From Piromyces finnis (lineage: Eukaryota > Neocallimastigomycota > Neocallimastigomycetes > Neocallimastigales > Neocallimastigaceae), in assembly GCA_002104945.1 (NCBI GenBank), contig MCFH01000142.1:1-27040 (forward strand): a stretch of 27,040 nt of DNA, written 5' to 3'. Both the position numbers and the translations under genes were made by a program. The notes beneath the pieces were generated by a model that ran no database searches, was not told the DNA's origin, and saw nothing but the letters and a program-made list of their open reading frames with translations. The stretch's first letter is position 1, and every line of letters begins with the position of its first letter. Below are positions 10,521-21,650 of the stretch, one piece after another.

Positions 10521-13500
10521 ATAAAGAATCTATTAGCTCGTTATTCCTTTTAATATAAGGTTCTAGCTGGGAGATATGAAATACCGGATGAATTCGCATA
10601 GATTCTGGTAATTCCAAACGGTAGTTCATTCTATCCCTTTTTTCAATAATTTTGAAAGGTCCTAAATATTGAGAAGATAGTTTTTTTGAAGGCTCATTTG
10701 TAAAATAGTGTCTTTTAAGCCATACCATATCATTCACATTCAATATAGGACCAGATGATTTTTTAGAATCTGAATATTTTTTGAAATCATCTTTTGCTTT
10801 CGCTAGTTGTGACTTTAGTGCATTGAAATGAGATGACCAGTCTCTCAATAAATTAGATGCATTGTCTTTTAAAAGAATTGGAGGTGAGCTAATATCGCAA
10901 CTAGGATTGAATCCGTAGTTAGCAAAAAAAGGAGACTTACCTGTGGATTTGTGTAGGGAGTTGTTGTAAGCAAATTCACAAAGGGGTAGATAATAACACC
11001 ATTCACTTTGACTTGTTGAACAGTAGCATCTTAAATATTGCTCTACTACAGCATTTGCTCTTTCTATTTGGCCATTGGATTGTTGATGAAATGCGGTAGC
11101 AATATTTGGTTTAATATTAAGAGTAGAACAGAGTGAAGTCCAGAATTCTGAGGAGAACTGAGAACCGTGATCGGAAATAACGATCTTTGGGAAACCATGA
11201 TAACGGAACACATTGAATAATAAGAGTTTAGCTGTTAAGTCAGCAGAAGGAACATCAGCACAGGGCACTAGATGGATCATTTTAGTTAAGTGATCTCCGA
11301 CAACCATGATACAAGTACAATTTTGCGATGTGGGTAAAGATACTATAAAATCGACTCCAATTATTTCCCAAGGTCTATTTGGGATTGGGAGAGGCTGTAC
11401 TTTTCCATATGGCTTATGCCTGCGAGTTTTACATTTCCCACATATAATACATGAAGAAACGTAATTTTGGATATCCCTCTTCATATTCGGCCACCAGTAG
11501 TAACGTTTAATTCGATCTAAGGTTTTATCAATACCACTATGGCCACTTAGAGGGTTGTCATGAAATTTTCTAAGAATTCCTGCCCTGAGGGGAGATGGTA
11601 AAATAATCCGATTTTGGAAATGCAATACGCCATCAATAAGACTAAATAAAGAACTTTTTATATTGTTTGACTTATCTTTAATTTTTTCCAAAGTCTCTTT
11701 GCAGAATTTATCGTCCTTTTGGGCTTCAATAAGGCCACTAATACTGTCACGGATTGTGCAGCAAAAGGCTTCTTCTTTAAGCAAAGGACTATTTGTACCA
11801 GTCTTATTTCTTTTGTTAATCTGGACGTCTTGAAAGTGCATCTGGTTTTACCCCCTCTAGCTCCTGGCCTAAAAATATTCTATAGTCAAATTTAGATAGA
11901 AACATACTCCAGCGTATCTGTCTCTGTTAAGATGTTGAGGTTTTTTAAAATACAATAAATTTCGGTGATCCGTAATAATTGCACAGGATAATTTGGCACC
12001 CTCAAGATGATGCCTCCAGATGTCGAATGCCGTGATTATTGCGAGTAGCTCTTTGTCGTATATAGTATAATTAAATTCAGCGTTACTTAAAGATCTTGAA
12101 TAAAAAAGCGACTGGATGTAATAGATTATCGGCTTCAGATATTTGGGAAATAATACATCCTAAAGCAAAGTCGCTTGCGTCTGTTTCTACTACAAATTCC
12201 TTTTCAGGGTCAGGGAAAATAAGAAGTTCATTTTCTAAAAAGGAATTCTTTAGCTTATTAAATGCTTCATTAATAGAACCATCCCATTTGAATTCAGAAT
12301 TCTTCTTAAGGAGTTTGCGGAGCGGTTCCATTATTCCAGCGAAGTTTTTTATAAATTCTATAGAAATGCACAATCCTAAAAAACTTTGAAGTTCTTTAAG
12401 ATTTTTCGGGACAGGCCACTCAATTATTGATTTCACTTTGTTTTTGTCCATTGTTAGCCATTCGTAGAAACAGTAAAACCGAGGAAAGTAGTTTCTTTCA
12501 CGTGAAACTCGCATTTCTCTAACTTTGCGTAAAGGCTGTTTTTTGCTAATGTATTTAAGATCTGTTTTACGTGTTTGATATGGTCAGATTCGTTTCGGGA
12601 GTATATAATAATGTCGTCTAGATATACTTGGGCAAAGACACCAATAGCATCAGATAGAATGTCCTGAATAAATCTTTGGAATACTGAAGGAGCATTCCGG
12701 AGTCCGAAAGGCATTACTAAATATTCAAAATGGCAATTGGCGTTCTAAAAGCTGTTAAATATTCATGACCTTCTTTGACCCTAACCAGATTATATGCAGA
12801 TCTGAGATCTAAGCAGAAAATAATTTAGCCCCTCTAAACGACTCTATTAAGTCATTTATTTTAGGAATCGGATAACTATTTCTTATAGTTATCGCATTCA
12901 ACCGCCTGTAGTGACACAAAGCCTAAGAGAACCGTGTTTTTTGACAAAGAGACGGGAGCACCTGCCGGAATCTCGATTTTCTTATAAATCCTTTGGAGAG
13001 GTTTTCATCAATATATGCTTTCAGGGCTTCCATTTCTTTAACCGTGAGAGAGTAAATTGGTCCATAATACAACTGACCACCTGGAATGATGTCAATTGAG
13101 ATATCATAATCACGATGCGGAGGTAATTTATCCGCATTTTTCTTCACAAAAACATTCATTTGATCATAATAATGTTTTTTGATAATATCTTCATTATCTT
13201 TCTGATTGATACTTACCTCTGGTAGATTCTCATCCATCATCGCAGCCACATATATCTGATTCATACAGTTCATCCGTGGAAATGGAGTCTGGTATTATCG
13301 AGTCATTTTCTGCTTTGTCTAACATAGATGCTGTGATTCTTTAGAATGAAAGACAAATTTGTTACCACGAGCAGAATTGCAATGATTCCCACAATATCTT
13401 TCGAGAAAGTATATTTTGTTTGTTTTATAATTAAGGAATGGGTTATGTATTGTGAGCCAATCACGACCCAAAATACCAGAAATGCCATGGAGCTGTAAAT

Positions 13501-13760
13501 TTCCAATACAGAATTCGTAAGTTTCAATGTGGTCCATGATTTTGAGTTTTAATGGTTTTGTTGATTGCTTTATTGTCATACTTTACTGTTAGGAAGTTGT
13601 ATATTGACAGGGATGTCCAATCCAAGAGTTGGTATTTTGTTTGCATTTACAAATGTTTTGCAAATGAAACTTCTTGCAGAGCCCGAGTCTATGAGAAAGT
13701 TGATCCTAATATTTCTTCCATTCAATATCAAACAGCATGTAGTGGTAATTGTTTTACCTT
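10519..13760 (-). CDS. Element B pol: aspartic protease, RT, RNase H, integrase
   Basis: Protease comes first: LIDSGSA with the catalytic DSG at 13681-13689, and the later GILGRDWL near 13465. RT follows (about 12400-13200), with CxxYRRLN-like sequence, MPFGLRNAPSVF and YLDD at 12613-12624. RNase H (about 11850-12260) shows ETDASDFALG and ITDHRNLLYF. The longest open segment, 10519-11841 (440 codons), is the integrase: H94, H101, C131 and C134 of the zinc domain, then D164, D224 and E260, exactly DD35E. It ends in HPVFHISQLEPY without a recognisable chromodomain. Small indels break the frame near 11842, 12100, 12460, 12740, 12825, 12935, 13300 and 13580. I saw no clear point-mutation stops, so an intact gene behind sequence errors is likely. 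Confidence 0.92.
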
Positions 13761-14534
13761 TATCTGGAGTATAATTCGCAGAAGTATATTGTTTCTTTGT
13801 TTATCTTTCGAGAATTTTGGATTTGGCTTTTCTTTCACTTCTGCTAAAGTAATTTTTCCTTTTACCATTGCTTTGTTAAATGGATTGGTTTCATTTCTTA
13901 TATAACTTTCCAGGTAGCATTTTCTATCAATATTAATTATCGCATTTGTGGCATCAAAAAGAGACTTAGGTCTATCCAATTTATCAATTCTTCCCTCACT
14001 TGTTAATTAGTCCCTTACCAATGATATCGATAAAAACCTCGTCAGGCCATCCAATCCTTCCAGCTAATCTTCTAAACTCGATAGTGTATTCCGTAACTTT
14101 ACCTAATTGGGTTTGTTTAAGTTCCCAAAGATTGTTCATAAGGACATACTTTTGTTTTTGTATATCCCCGGTCTCAAAGTTATTTAATAGTAGAGTCTTA
14201 AAATTTTCAAAACTAAGAGTTTTTAGAGTTCCGTCTACTAGAAGAGAAAGACCCCACTTTCTGGCTAATCCATCAAGTTTTCCAATGATGAAAGAATTCT
14301 TAGATTCGTCACTTGAGAAAGATTTTGGATGATCTTTAAAGAAATCTTCACTTTGAATAATAATCTCCATTATGTTATCTTTGGAACCTGCTTCTTTTTC
14401 CTTTGAAAGAACGCCATTAGGAGAAAAGAAGGTAGTATAAACTCGGTCATCGCTTCTACAAGCCTTGAAGCGGTAGGGTTACTTTCATTATCTTGAATAT
14501 TATCAAGGTTTTCTTTTGGCACAATTTCCGACAT
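13761..14534 (-). CDS. Element B gag (capsid) region
   Basis: It starts at an ATG at 14532-14534 (MSEIVPKENLDN). The frame shifts once near 14400 and again near 14000. The middle part carries a retrotransposon capsid-like stretch with ARKWGLSLL, FENFKTLLLNNFE and a tyrosine-containing TEYTIEFRRLAGR. Such proteins coat the element RNA in cytoplasmic particles. No CCHC zinc knuckle is visible in any frame before the protease. Gag runs toward the protease with only small frame breaks, so a single Gag-Pol precursor is possible. Confidence 0.75.
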
Positions 14535-14738
14535 TTTAAAGGTAGTTGATTATTATTTATCAAAAAAAAAGAAAAAAGAGAGAGAAAAAAAAAAAAATTT
14601 AAAATTAACAAAATATAATAATTTATAATATTATATATGTATATTGATTGGTGAAAAAAAAAAATTTTTTTTGTGTAACAAAGAAGAGTTATTATTGTAA
14701 TAATTATATATATTTATTATATAATAATAATTATTAGC
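14535..14738 (-). other. Element B leader between 5' LTR and gag
   Basis: About 200 bases with long A and GA runs on the plus strand. The primer-binding site should lie next to the LTR, but the minus-strand sequence there (GCTAATAATTATT) does not begin with TGG and I recognise no tRNA match. Confidence 0.55.
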
Positions 14739-15456
14739 TTTAAATTAATAATATAAACTATTATTAAAATGTGAAAATAAAGGTAAAATTAGAAACTTAA
14801 CTTAATGAGTTTATTATAAGAAATTATAATAAACGAAACCAAATGTATCAGAATTATTTTGTGTATTTAATAGTTTTTTTTTAATATTTATTTTATTACT
14901 TATTATTTTGTATAAAGTTATTTATTATAATTAATCTTATAATAATAATCTTGATTTCTCAAATCGAACTCAAGAGTACTATTTATATGTTTATCTATAA
15001 ATTAAAATTCTAAGAACATTCTAATCTTAACAAGAATCTTTTTAGGAAAAGACTAGAAGAAAAAACCTAAAAAGTTATTTGATTGATATCTAATCATACC
15101 AATCATCGTAATATTAAGTAAAACCGTTGATAAGGGTAAAACCTTAATATCCGATTTCCTATTACATACTAATATATAGTTGTATAATATTATTAATGTA
15201 ATTAGTATGTGTTTTTATCTTTATAATACAAGTATATATATAAATGAATGTATAAATACATAATTAAATAAATTAATTAATCTAATATAGCGAATGAATA
15301 ATTATTAACTAAATAAATATTTACAATATTTAACTTAACAAATAACTATAATAATAAATAAATATATTAATATAATCTAATGGATTAATGATATTAACTA
15401 AATAAATTATTTGTAATGTTTAATACTAAGAATAAATAATAAGTATTTATTCTACA
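14739..15456 (-). repeat. Element B 5' LTR
   Basis: Direct repeat of 9783-10509. It starts TGTAGAATAAATACTT on the minus strand. I saw only indel differences from the partner (for example TCTATAAATT against TCTATTAAATT), which points to a young insertion. It should carry the element's promoter. Confidence 0.9.
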
Positions 15457-15459
15457 GTT

Positions 15460-16164
15460 TGTTAAGGAACCAACAAATAATGTTATTCTTGTCATAATTA
15501 ATGATTATGACCTAATCCATTATTGTTCCTAAAATGTATGAAAACTTTACAATATTCTTATTTGTAAATTAATGTATACACTTAAATTATATTTAAAATT
15601 ATTAAGAATTATTTTTATTGAACTTAAATTTTATTTATTAAACTTAAAAATTAATTTAGTAATAATAATATATTGAAAATTATAGTTTATTGAACTTTTA
15701 GTTTAATTTATCAAGTTAATGAATTTTTATTAATTAAAATTATGAATAATATTTCTGTAAAATAGTAAAATTCTTTAGTTAAATAATTTAAAGTAAACTT
15801 TTAATGTATGTTAATCAATTTAATAATATGTATAAATATTATATAATAGTAATGTAATTTTATTATTCATTTAAAAGTAATTTAAATACTAAATTAATGT
15901 AAATAATTAAAGACTAATTCTTTTAATTAACACTACTTAATTTTTTACAAAAAGTATAAAAAGGTGTATATTACAAGAATTAGAGAATATACAGATATTT
16001 TTATTTTTATTTTATTTTTATTTTATTTTATAATTTTATATTAATATCTTAATAAAACAATTTTATTAATAAAACAATTTTCTTATTTCATTTTAATATT
16101 ATTTTGAGTATTAATAAATTTATTAATATTTTATAAATAAAAGTAAATTCCTCGAACCGTAACA
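15460..16164 (+). repeat. Element C 5' LTR
   Basis: It begins TGTTAAGGAACCAACAA and ends CTCGAACCGTAACA. The terminal TGTTA/TAACA is a perfect short inverted repeat, as in canonical LTRs. Confidence 0.9.
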
Positions 16165-17929
16165 GTTTTGATACGCTACTCACATAAAACATGATAAAAA
16201 CTAGCTGAATAAACACGACTTAACCCATAGTAACTTATAATAAAAATAAACAATAATAACCCTTAAAGATGAATGAATAATAATTTTATGAAAATATAAC
16301 CCTTTCTTTAAATAAATAATATTATCTTATTATATAATAAATTCTGAGTAAAAACGACCTAATAGTGATAATAATAAAATAAATTATTAAATAAAATAAA
16401 TTATTAAATAAAATAAAACGACTTAATCCAATAATGTACTAAAATAATAAAATAATAATAAATAAATAAAAATGAATAAATAAACTAAAATAAAATGATA
16501 TACATCAAATTATTAATTCTAGTGTTTATCCAAGTGTTCTTTAGAAATACTCTTAAACTTATAAATTAAAAAAATAACTAATTGAGTAATATTACTAAAA
16601 TAAACTTAAAACCTGGAAATAGAACAATAATAACAATTCCAAAGATAAAATACAGAACTCTTTATGTTTCTGTATAAAATGAGTGTTTATAATAATTGAT
16701 ACTTTTAATATTTTAATTTTGTTAAATTTTTATTTAATTTTATTTTAATTTTATTTTAATATTATTTTATTTTAAATTTTATTATTTTATTCAAGGTATT
16801 ATACATTTAATGATAGTCAATGATAATTATAATAATTTTTCTAAATTTAAACATTTTGAAGTAATAAGAAAATCAAATAAGTAATATTCTATATATTTTA
16901 TAATACTAAGACATAATTTTAATTTATTCTTTTAATTTTAATAAATAATAACATAGTTATAATAGCATTTAATAGTTAAAAATAATAATACATTAATAAA
17001 TGAAAATGTATAAAAGGAAGATAAAATTCTTCTTTATAAAGGGGGACAATAAATAGAGAATAAAAAGACCATAAACAGATAATAAATAAATTATAAAATA
17101 TAATAAAGATTAATTTAAAAACATAATAAGAGTTTATTTCGAGTTTTGAGTGATTTATTTGTTAATTATAAAACATATTTTATTTTATTTTAAATTTATT
17201 GTTTCATCATTATAATATAGAATTTATTATTTATTAAAAACATTATATTATTCACAAATATATCGGTCAACGCATCAGTTTGATAACGGATTGGTAGTTA
17301 TATACAACTTTTTAACTACTTCTTCTGTTATCTTATATTGTTTTATCTCGACAGCTATTGTACGAGCTTTAACAATATCTACTAGTTTATTAATTTATTT
17401 TAAGTTATTTTATAATTTTAATAGTTTTATTATTTTAATAATATTTATATAGAATAATAACACCAGATTATTCTATAAAATATTATTTATTATTAACACA
17501 ATAATTACAAATTAGACAAGTTTAATTTCGTTTTTATATTTTCTTTTATTTATTGTTCTTACGCTCTTTTTAACAATAATTTTTATTATATAAAAACTTA
17601 TTTTTGTCTTTAAATATTATTATGTATTCACTAATTAATTATATTAACTATTATTAAAATTTAACTTATTATTAGTAATCTAAGTCTTCTCATTTTCTAC
17701 TAAAAATTATTATTATTCTTTATATTAAAAATTATTTTTATAATTTAACCCAATCAAATATATAAATTTATAAAATATTTGATTTTATGTAAATTATATT
17801 TTTATAATAAACTATATAAAATTATTTAATAATTATTTATAATAAAATTTTCTACTAATATCAAATTTATAATATATTTATAATTATTATTTATCAACAA
17901 TTTTGGTGAAAAGTACAAAATCTTTATAC
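16165..17929. other. Decayed AT-rich interior of element C
   Basis: Almost entirely A/T with no sustained open frame. An ACGACYTAA-type word recurs near 16220, 16358 and 16428, with nearby ATTAAATAAAATAA units, suggesting a degenerate tandem repeat. A purine run (AAAGGGGGA) lies at about 17039-17047. One block of higher complexity, 17262-17390, is listed separately. Confidence 0.6.
17262..17390 (-). pseudogene. Possible gag-like coding relic
   Basis: About 37 codons open on the minus strand from about 17390, containing VKARTIAVEIKQYKITEE, then a stop near 17285. The charged, helical character and the higher GC stand out from the surroundings. It faintly resembles the C-terminal part of retrotransposon Gag capsids, but I cannot prove this. 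Its orientation is opposite to element C, so it may come from another nested copy. Confidence 0.25.
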
Positions 17930-18195
17930 GTTACACACTGTCTCGGATGAAAAATGAAAAAAGATAAGAAAGAATTAGCTACTAAAGTTAATAAAGATAT
18001 AGAAGAATTAGTTAGAAATTTTAATCGAACGAAGTTAGAGCCTTATTTCGTTGAGCCACTCAAAGTCGTCAAGAAACAATTCAATACGGTTACTTTAGCT
18101 GATGTATCCACTGGAATTCAGATGAACCGAAATGTTCATCTAAAAACATTGTAAAGTTTAACTCTGCTTTACGTAAGCAAGATCTTCGTGGGCAC
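17930..18195 (+). pseudogene. Element C integrase C-terminal fragment
   Basis: An open frame at 17954-18154 carries KLEPYFVEPLKVVKK followed by LADVSTGIQMNRNVHLK. This matches the pattern of a gypsy integrase tail (K-L-x-P...GP-x-K-V-V...L-x-D-x-T-G...RNVH). It differs from the A and B integrase tails, which carry (Y/V)FHxSxLEPY. A one-base shift near 18145 leads to a further 20 or so codons (IVKFNSALRKQDLRG) that run up to the 3' LTR at 18197. The rest of pol is gone. Confidence 0.7.
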
Positions 18196-18196
18196 T

Positions 18197-18902
18197 TGTT
18201 AAGGAACCAACAAATAATGCTATTCTTGTCATAATTAATGATTATGACCTAATCCATTATTGTTCCTAAATGTATGAAAAATGTATGAAAACTTTATAAT
18301 ATTCTTATTTGTAAATTAATGTATACACTTAAATTATATTTAAAATTATTAATAATTGTTTTATTGAACTTAAATTTTATTTTATTAAACTTAAAAATTA
18401 ATTTAGTAATATTAATATATTGGAAATTATAGTTTATTGAACTTTTAGTTTAATTTATCAAGTTAATGAATTTTTATTAATTAAAATTATGAATAATATT
18501 TCTATAAACTATAAAATTCTTTAATTAAATATATTTAAGTAAACTTTAATGTATGTTAATCAATTTAATAATATGTATAAATATTTATTATAATAGTAAT
18601 GTAATTTTATTATTAATTTAAAATAATTTAAATACGAAAATTAATATAAATAATTAAAGACTAATTCTTTTAACACTACTTAGTTTTTTACAAAAAGTAT
18701 AAAAAGGTTATATTATAAAATTAGAGAATATACAGATATTTATTTTATTATTTATTTTTTTATTTTATAATTTTATATTAATATCTTAATAAAACAAACT
18801 TATTAATAAAACAATTTTTCTTATTTAATTTTAATATTATTTTGAGTATTAATAAATTTATTAATGTTTTATAAATAAAATTAAATTCCTCAAACCATAA
18901 CA
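18197..18902 (+). repeat. Element C 3' LTR
   Basis: It begins TGTTAAGGAACCAACAA and ends CTCAAACCATAACA. Against the 5' LTR there are clear substitutions, e.g. TGTTATTC/TGCTATTC near the start, ATTGAAAATT/ATTGGAAATT and CGAACCGT/CAAACCAT. Confidence 0.9.
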
Positions 18903-19619
18903 TTTTATAAATTCGTTACACTTAAGTTACATTAAGATATCAATCTGAGTGTTTGCGTCAAGATTCAGAGTGGATTTAAAGTTATAATTAAGTCTACTAG
19001 GTTAAAATAGGCTTAATTATATAGTAAATAATAATCTTTTTTTTTTTTTTTTTTAGTTTTTAAAGAATTATTTTATTTGATTTTTATAATATATATAAAT
19101 GATAATTATCAATTTTAAATATTGAATTACTATATAAAAATGAGTATTAATAATCTCACAAAGAACTTCTTAAAGTTGTTCTTTGTTCAACTTATTTATA
19201 CTTTTATTTTTAATATAATATTGATATTAATAAAGTATAATATAATATAATTTAAGTTATACATGTATAATAATATAAATGTAAATATTAATAAAATATA
19301 AAATAATAATATAATTTTCTTTAAATATCGATATTAATAAGTTGTCAAAATAATATTAATAATTATTTAAATTAATCTTATTTTACTAAATGGTTTGTTT
19401 AATATAATTACTTGTTACTCTATTTATCTCCGGGATAATAAATAGCTTTCCAATTAATATTATATTAAATAAATATTATTAGTAAATATTATTAAATTAG
19501 TATTTTAATTAATTTAATTAATAATTTCAAATTATGAAATTTCATGAAATGTCAAATTTCATGAATTGTGATTTTGACAGTTTGATATCTTTACAAAACC
19601 TCTAACAAATCAATTTGAA
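18903..19619. other. AT-rich region 5' of relic D
   Basis: No gene is seen. Near 19160-19250 an ordered set of short words (TATAAATGATA, ACAAAGAA, TTCTTTGTTCA, TTGATATTAATAA) resembles the outer end of family A (positions 45-175), so this may be a diverged terminal repeat. A near-palindromic cluster of GAAATTTCATGAAAT words lies at 19535-19570. Confidence 0.4.
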
Positions 19620-19718
19620 ATGTCACAAAAAAGAAAATGCTATGATTCAGAAGAAGAGGGATACGTAGACTACATCCGTGGTCGAAAGTCAAGGTCCACA
19701 CTTTATGTGAAGAAATAG
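19620..19718 (+). pseudogene. Short ORF, possible N-terminus of relic D
   Basis: A 32-codon frame from ATG to TAG: MSQKRKCYDSEEEGYVDYIR then GRKSRSTLYVKK. It is much more complex than its surroundings. A one-base shift near 19695 would continue as HTLCEEIDDIA and then into Asn/Ser/Cys-rich codons to about 19820. It lies about 900 bases upstream of the D Asn-rich leader in the same orientation and could be the start of its polyprotein. I recognise no domain. Confidence 0.4.
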
Positions 19719-19820
19719 ATGACATAGCCATAGTAATAGTATTAATTCTTGTAATTTTTATCATAATCAGAAAATGATTGTAGTAGTAACTTTAATAGTG
19801 ATAATATTAGTAATTGTAAA

Positions 19821-20510
19821 GATATAAAATATATCTTTAAATTATTTAATAATTAATTAATAATTATTAGATAATAATTTTGATATTTTAATGAAAATTT
19901 ATTTATAAAATTATTATATAAATTTTATGGAATAATTAAATAAATTAATTTTAAAATATCAAAGTTAGAAATGAAATTTGAATAAATATTTAAATTAATG
20001 GATATTAAATTTAAATATTTTAAATATTCAAATTAAATCTTAAAAAGTTTTTATTTAATTAAAATTAGTTTAATAACTTTAGCGTAATTTTAAATTAACA
20101 TTTTAATAATAAATATATAATGAATAGTATTATTAATATTTAATTAATATATAGGTAATACATGGATTGTATTCAATTTGTAGTTTACTCAAATTGAATC
20201 AAAAATGTATTTAATTAGTTTTAGTTTAGTTTTATTATTTTATTATTTAATTAAATTAGTATTAAATTAGTTTTGTTTATTTTATATTGAGTATATTAAA
20301 ATATAATCTACAAAAAATATAAATACATGTAAAATTTCATAATTTAAAACAATGTAATTGTTATTGACTAGTATTTAGTTAATAACTAAATAAATTAATA
20401 AAAGATATATTTTAAATATATTTGTTTCTTGTTTCTTTTATTTATTTTGTGTTTTTGTTTTATTGTAAAAATTTTATAATCTGTTTTAATTTTTTATAAA
20501 ATTTTTACAG
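19821..20510. other. AT-rich insert inside relic D
   Basis: No sustained frame. It ends TTTTTACAG, which looks like a 3' splice site, and begins near a GTAAAG donor-like word. The phase does not join the flanking frames as they stand. It could be an intron, an insertion or decay. Confidence 0.35.
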
Positions 20511-21650
20511 AAATAGCGATACTAGTAATAATTAGAGCAAAAATTGTTCAAATTATAAATATAAAAGATATGACAATAACATTAACAATAGAAATTATAA
20601 AAGTTTTAATTGTTCTAGCTATAACCTTAATTATGGTACTAATTTAATTAATGATAATACATGTAAGAACTATAATAAATGTAATATTTATAATGTACGT
20701 AATCATGAAAATTCTAAAAATAAAGATTTAAAATCGGTCTTTGTTCCTTCACAATATGTTATGTTTAATGAGGTATTCAATTCAAAAAATTGTGATGTAT
20801 TACCTCCACATCATGAATACGATTGTGAGATTAAGTTAAAAGATAATTCAAATTTATTTTATTGTCCTTTGTACCCATTAACTGAAGTAGAAAGAGATGA
20901 ATTAAAAAAAATATATTAAGGAAAATTTAGAAAAAGGATTTATAAGGAAATTTTCATCCCCTGCTGGGCATCTGTGTTATTTGTGAAAAGAAAGATGATT
21001 TATTACGTCTATGTGTTGATTATAGGAGATTAAATGATATACCAATTAGAAACTCATATCCACTTCCTTTAATCGGTGATTTGTTGAACAGAGTGAAAAA
21101 AGAGCCAAGTATTATACTAAGTTGGATTTAAAGTCTGTCTATAACCTAGTATGAATTAAAGAGGACGATGAGTTCAAAACAGCCTTCAGAACAAGTTATG
21201 AGCATTTTGAATATCTCGTGATGCTATTTGGCTTAAAGAATGCTCCTGCTACCTTTTAACATTTCATTAACGATGTTCTTAGTAAATACTTAGAAGACTT
21301 TGTAATATCATATATTGATGATATTTTGATTTATTCAAATAGTCTTGAAGAACATCATGAGCATGTAAAAAAGGTTTTGAGTAAATTGTTAAATAACAAT
21401 TTGTTTGTTAAATTAGAGAAGTGAATTTGACGTCTCTGAAATAACTTTTCTTGGTTATGTGATATCAAGAGATGGATTGAAAATGGATAGTAATAAAGTT
21501 CCCACTACAGTCAAAGAAGTCCAATCATTCATTGGTTTGTGTAATTATTATAAAATATTTATTAAAGATTTTGCAAAAATTGCCGATCTTTACACAAACT
21601 TACTAGGAAAGATGTCCCATTTGTTTGGGGTTTGATATTGAATATGAATA
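20511..21650 (+). pseudogene. Relic D: gypsy Asn-rich leader and reverse transcriptase
   Basis: An Asn/Tyr/Lys/Cys-rich leader (about 20511-20720) is followed by VLPPHHEYDCEIKL and FYCPLYPLTEVERDEL, then RT motifs [35 protein letters not shown] and the catalytic YIDD at 21311-21322. It ends in LGYVISRDG and IGLCNYYK, and decays after about 21640, before RNase H. Unlike A and B it has real in-frame stops: TGA inside NLV-stop-IKE (about 21153) and TAA inside ATF-stop-HF (about 21257). It also has indels (about 20918, 20965, 21103, 21420). Layout and sequence are closest to family A. No protease or integrase is seen. Confidence 0.85.

Larger units (their letters stand above)
9783..15456 (-). mobile_element. 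Complete Ty3/gypsy LTR retrotransposon, family B
   Basis: Minus-strand order is 5' LTR (14739-15456), leader, gag, protease, RT, RNase H, integrase, polypurine tract, 3' LTR (9783-10509). RT before integrase places it in Ty3/gypsy. The two LTRs differ only by small indels, so the insertion is recent. I see no clear target-site duplication: the left flank ends TTAACA and the right flank begins GTTTG. Its right edge lies only 3 bases from the LTR of element C. Confidence 0.93.
15460..18902 (+). mobile_element. Decayed LTR retrotransposon, family C
   Basis: Two LTRs of about 705 bp in the same orientation (15460-16164 and 18197-18902) flank about 2 kb of AT-rich DNA. Only the integrase C-terminus next to the 3' LTR is recognisable. 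The LTRs differ by base substitutions as well as indels, so this copy is older than B. Flanking bases do not show a clear target duplication. Confidence 0.8.
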
